64,000 nt of DNA from Myroides albus. Its GTDB lineage: Bacteria > Bacteroidota > Bacteroidia > Flavobacteriales > Flavobacteriaceae. Positions 61,148 through 64,000 of the stretch are shown here, piece after piece. The stretch is taken from the NCBI RefSeq assembly GCF_009711045.1, contig NZ_WMJX01000005.1, positions 62,001 through 126,000 of the forward strand. The letters run 5' to 3'. The position numbers and the translations under genes are program-made. Positions within the stretch are counted from its first letter, which is position 1. Every line of letters starts with the position of its first letter. Below the pieces are notes generated by a model that made no database searches, had not been told where the DNA came from, and saw nothing but the letters and a program-made list of their open reading frames with translations.

Positions 61148-61465
61148 ATGACTAAGCTAAAGATAAAAACAGGAGATACAGTACGTGTAATTGCTGGAGA
61201 CCATAAAGGTTTAGAAGGTAAGGTAGTACGTGTATTACGTGAAAAAAACAAAGCTATTGTTGAAGGGTTAAACATCATTTCTAAGCATGTTAAGCCTAGT
61301 GCTACTAACCCTCAAGGTGGAATTGTTAAAAAAGAAGCTCCAATCCACATCTCTAACTTAGCGATCGTAGATCCTAAGACTAACGAAGTTACAAGAGTAG
61401 CTATCGAGAAAGATGAGAACGGAAAAAATGTTAGAGTTTCTAAAAAATCAAAACAAGTATTATAG
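61148..61465 (+). CDS. rplX: 50S ribosomal protein L24
   Basis: The 105-residue protein has the KOW motif ([23 protein letters not shown]) at residues 7-29. It starts 50S assembly with L4 and others. Confidence 0.97.
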   Translation: MTKLKIKTGDTVRVIAGDHKGLEGKVVRVLREKNKAIVEGLNIISKHVKPSATNPQGGIVKKEAPIHISNLAIVDPKTNEVTRVAIEKDENGKNVRVSKKSKQVL

Positions 61466-61467
61466 TT

Positions 61468-62019
61468 ATGGCTTATATACCAAGACTTAAAGAAGAGTAT
61501 AAAAGCAGAGTAATCTCTGCTCTTACTGAGGAATTTGGTTACAAAAACGTTATGCAAGTTCCAAAACTTGAGAAAATCGTTGTTAGCCGTGGTGTTGGAG
61601 CAGCTGTATCTGATAAAAAATTAGTTGATTACGCAGTTGAGGAATTGACTAAAATTACAGGACAAAAAGCTGTTGCTACTATCTCAAAGAAAGACGTTGC
61701 TACGTTTAAATTGAGAAAAGGTATGCCAATTGGAGCTAAAGTAACTTTACGTGGAGAGAAAATGTATGAGTTCTTAGATCGTTTAGTAACTTCTGCTTTA
61801 CCACGTGTTAGAGATTTCCAAGGAATTAAATCTGACGGATTTGACGGAAGAGGAAATTATAACTTAGGTGTTACTGAGCAGATTATTTTCCCTGAAATCA
61901 ATATTGATAAAGTAAACAAAATCGCTGGTTTTGATATCACTTTTGTAACATCTGCTAATACAGATAAAGAAGCGAAATCTTTACTTGCTGAATTAGGATT
62001 ACCTTTTAAAAAGAATTAA
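61468..62019 (+). CDS. rplE: 50S ribosomal protein L5
   Basis: The 183-residue protein ([64 protein letters not shown]) is a normal L5, which binds 5S rRNA in the central protuberance. It lies two bases after rplX. Confidence 0.98.
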   Translation: MAYIPRLKEEYKSRVISALTEEFGYKNVMQVPKLEKIVVSRGVGAAVSDKKLVDYAVEELTKITGQKAVATISKKDVATFKLRKGMPIGAKVTLRGEKMYEFLDRLVTSALPRVRDFQGIKSDGFDGRGNYNLGVTEQIIFPEINIDKVNKIAGFDITFVTSANTDKEAKSLLAELGLPFKKN

Positions 62020-62021
62020 GT

Positions 62022-62291
62022 ATGGCTAAAGAATCAATGAAAGCCCGTGAGGTAAAAAGACAAGCATTAGTAGATAAATATGCTGATAAGAGAAAAGCTC
62101 TTTTAGAAGCTGGAGACTACGAAGGGTTACAAAAATTGCCTAAAAATGCTTCTCCAGTACGTTTACACAACAGATGTAAATTAACAGGAAGACCAAGAGG
62201 GTATATGCGTCAGTTCGGTATTTCTCGTGTTACTTTCCGTGAAATGGCAAATAATGGATTGATACCAGGAGTTAAAAAGGCAAGTTGGTAA
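62022..62291 (+). CDS. rpsN: 30S ribosomal protein S14, zinc-free type
   Basis: The 89-residue protein lacks the CxxC pairs of zinc-binding S14; only one Cys is present ([21 protein letters not shown]). It is thus the zinc-independent (C-minus) form, with the shorter N-terminal part (about 89 residues) seen in Bacteroidota. Confidence 0.97.
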   Translation: MAKESMKAREVKRQALVDKYADKRKALLEAGDYEGLQKLPKNASPVRLHNRCKLTGRPRGYMRQFGISRVTFREMANNGLIPGVKKASW

Positions 62292-62313
62292 TTAAGATTT
62301 AAAGGTAAAAACA

Positions 62314-62712
62314 ATGTATACAGATCCAATAGCAGATTTCCTTACAAGAATTAGAAATGCTGTGCGTGCAAACCACAAAGTAGTTGAGATTCCAGCATCT
62401 AACTTTAAGAAAGAAATCACGAAAATTTTATTCGATCAAGGATATATCTTAAGCTATAAATTTGATGATAGTTCAGTTCAAGGAACAATCAAAATAGCTT
62501 TAAAATATGATAAGGACACTAAAGAGTCTGTAATTAGAGATATCCAAAGAATTAGTAAACCAGGTTTGCGTAAATACGCTTCTGCAGCTGACCTTCCTAG
62601 AATCTTAAATGGTTTAGGAATCGCTATTATTTCAACATCAAGAGGATTGATGACTGGAAAACAAGCGAAACAACTTAATGTTGGTGGAGAAGTAGTTTGT
62701 TACGTATACTAA
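62314..62712 (+). CDS. rpsH: 30S ribosomal protein S8
   Basis: The 132-residue protein ([54 protein letters not shown]) is a full S8. In E. coli S8 represses the spc operon through an mRNA site near rplE; no copy of that site was searched for here. Confidence 0.98.
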   Translation: MYTDPIADFLTRIRNAVRANHKVVEIPASNFKKEITKILFDQGYILSYKFDDSSVQGTIKIALKYDKDTKESVIRDIQRISKPGLRKYASAADLPRILNGLGIAIISTSRGLMTGKQAKQLNVGGEVVCYVY

Positions 62713-62729
62713 TTTAAAAAGACTAAGAG

Positions 62730-63272
62730 ATGTCAAGAATAGGAAAAAGTCCAATAGCAATCCCTGCTGGTGTAACGGTTGACGTTAAAGAAGGAGAGAT
62801 CGTTGTTAAAGGTAAATTAGGAGAGCTTACTCAGAAATTTGATACAGTTAGTGTTAAAGTTGAAGAAAATAATGTAATTGTTGAGCGTTCATCTGACGAT
62901 AAAGATGAGAGAGCAAAACACGGTTTATACCGTAGTTTAATTAACAATATGATTACAGGTGTATCTGAAGGATTTACAATCACTTTGGAATTGGTAGGGG
63001 TAGGATATCGTGCTTCTAACCAAGGTCAAAAGTTAGATTTAGCTTTAGGTTTTTCACACAATATCGTAATAGATGTTGCTTCAGAAGTAAAAGTGGAAAC
63101 TATATCTGAAAAAGGGAAAAACCCACTAGTGAAATTGACTTCACATGACAAACAATTAGTAGGTCAAGTGGCAGCTAAAATCCGTTCATTCCGTAAACCA
63201 GAACCTTACAAAGGAAAAGGTATCAAGTTTGTGGGTGAAGAGTTAAGAAGAAAAGCAGGTAAATCAGCTTAA
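62730..63272 (+). CDS. rplF: 50S ribosomal protein L6
   Basis: The 180-residue protein ([62 protein letters not shown]) shows both L6 repeats. It sits near the sarcin-ricin loop. Confidence 0.98.
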   Translation: MSRIGKSPIAIPAGVTVDVKEGEIVVKGKLGELTQKFDTVSVKVEENNVIVERSSDDKDERAKHGLYRSLINNMITGVSEGFTITLELVGVGYRASNQGQKLDLALGFSHNIVIDVASEVKVETISEKGKNPLVKLTSHDKQLVGQVAAKIRSFRKPEPYKGKGIKFVGEELRRKAGKSA

Positions 63273-63283
63273 AAATTAAGACT

Positions 63284-63634
63284 ATGTCATTAACAAAATC
63301 TGAAAGAAGACAACGTATAAAATTCAGAATTAGAAAGGTGGTTACTGGAACTACAGCAAAACCAAGACTTTCTGTATTCAGAAGTAATAAAGAGATCTAT
63401 GCGCAAATCATAGATGACGTGAATGGAGTAACTCTAGCTTCAGCATCTTCAAGAGAAGCTGGTATAACAAGAGGAACCAATATTGAAACTGCTGCATCGG
63501 TTGGGAAACTAATTGCAGAAAAAGCTTTAAAAGCTGGTATAGAAAATGTATCTTTCGACAGAAATGGTTATTTATACCACGGACGTGTTCAATCATTAGC
63601 GAACGGTGCTAGAGAAGCTGGATTAAAATTCTAA
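63284..63634 (+). CDS. rplR: 50S ribosomal protein L18
   Basis: The 116-residue protein ([61 protein letters not shown]) is a normal L18, the 5S rRNA-binding partner of L5. Confidence 0.98.
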   Translation: MSLTKSERRQRIKFRIRKVVTGTTAKPRLSVFRSNKEIYAQIIDDVNGVTLASASSREAGITRGTNIETAASVGKLIAEKALKAGIENVSFDRNGYLYHGRVQSLANGAREAGLKF

Positions 63635-63640
63635 TTAGTT

Positions 63641-64000
63641 ATGTATCAAAATTATAAAAACGTAGAATTTGTAAAACCAAGTGGTCTTGATTTAAAAGAC
63701 CGTTTGGTTAGTGTTAATCGTGTAACTAAAGTAACTAAAGGTGGGCGTGCTTTCGGATTCTCAGCTGTAGTTGTAGTAGGTGACGAGAACGGTGTAGTGG
63801 GTCATGGTTTAGGTAAATCAAAAGATGTTTCTGAAGCAATCGCTAAAGCGGTGGAAGATGCTAAGAAAAACTTAGTAAGAATTCCTTTGAATGGTCATAC
63901 TATTCCTCACGAACAAAAAGGTAAATTCAGTGGAGCAAGAGTATTATTGATGCCTGCATCTTTGGGTACTGGAGTAATTGCTGGAGGTTCTGTGAGAGCA
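63641..64000 (+). CDS. rpsE: 30S ribosomal protein S5, N-terminal part
   Basis: The gene starts at the ATG at 63641, six bases after rplR, and runs off the window after 120 codons (about 70% of the usual length). The double-stranded-RNA-binding-like N-terminal domain contains [20 protein letters not shown], then [19 protein letters not shown] and [20 protein letters not shown]. The loop linked to spectinomycin resistance (near TKGGRAFGF) looks unaltered. Confidence 0.97.
   Translation, partial: MYQNYKNVEFVKPSGLDLKDRLVSVNRVTKVTKGGRAFGFSAVVVVGDENGVVGHGLGKSKDVSEAIAKAVEDAKKNLVRIPLNGHTIPHEQKGKFSGARVLLMPASLGTGVIAGGSVRA

Noticed and set aside
1-64000. CRISPR arrays, tRNA or rRNA genes, transposases, prophage genes
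   Set aside because: No regularly spaced repeats, no T-loop GGTTCGA motifs in a tRNA context, and no transposase or phage protein was recognised on either strand.

Overview
The window is AT-rich bacterial chromosome from a member of Bacteroidota, class Flavobacteriia. A Myroides-like Flavobacteriaceae is my best guess from overall similarity, not a proven assignment. The lineage call rests on several things seen here: promoter -7 elements matching TAnnTTTG instead of TATAAT, almost no Shine-Dalgarno sequences, many Cys-Ser-Ser/Asp lipoproteins, an S46 dipeptidyl-peptidase, a SusC-type TonB plug signature inside an alpha-2-macroglobulin, and a str-S10-spc ribosomal cluster without tuf.

Layout. 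1-4863: end of a leucyl aminopeptidase, a YD-like lipoprotein, a GNAT acetyltransferase, a HugZ-type heme protein, a zinc-ribbon/membrane gene pair, an unknown gene and an EamA exporter. 5086-8134: a tandem family of four secreted or lipid-anchored paralogs plus a frameshifted relic of a fifth. 8275-19803: secreted M28 peptidase, small lipoprotein, alkaline-phosphatase-superfamily lipoprotein, a 2035-residue alpha-2-macroglobulin, pirin and another lipoprotein. 19990-25743: M3 oligopeptidase, acyl-CoA dehydrogenase-like flavoprotein, a four-helix-bundle (S23) gene bracketed by inverted repeats, then purK-purE. 25744-27219: a 1.5 kb gene-poor stretch with short repeats and a strong candidate small RNA (promoter plus terminator). 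27220-29445: hpt, adk, obgE. 29606-35344: complete seven-gene Mrp (Mnh) Na+/H+ antiporter operon. 35439-41865: S46 dipeptidyl-peptidase, an overlapping lipoprotein/secreted-protein pair, and DUF4190-like plus DUF2752-like membrane genes. 42034-48986: Mur ligase (Mpl type), RadC, YjjG-type HAD phosphatase, RarA, rhomboid protease, a conserved possibly kinase-like protein and RlmB. 49439-52161: divergent AraC regulator / MFS exporter / NTF2-like unit. 52561-64000: ribosomal genes rpsL-rpsG-fusA-rpsJ, then rplC to rpsE, cut by the window end.

The window is mostly core housekeeping sequence mixed with envelope and secreted proteins. I found no CRISPR array, phage, transposase, tRNA or rRNA. The points most worth a second look are the putative ~125-nt RNA upstream of hpt, the A2M protein with a TonB plug motif and no thioester motif, the inverted-repeat-bracketed S23 gene, the kinase-like protein downstream of rlmB, and the expanding lipoprotein family at 5.1-8.1 kb.
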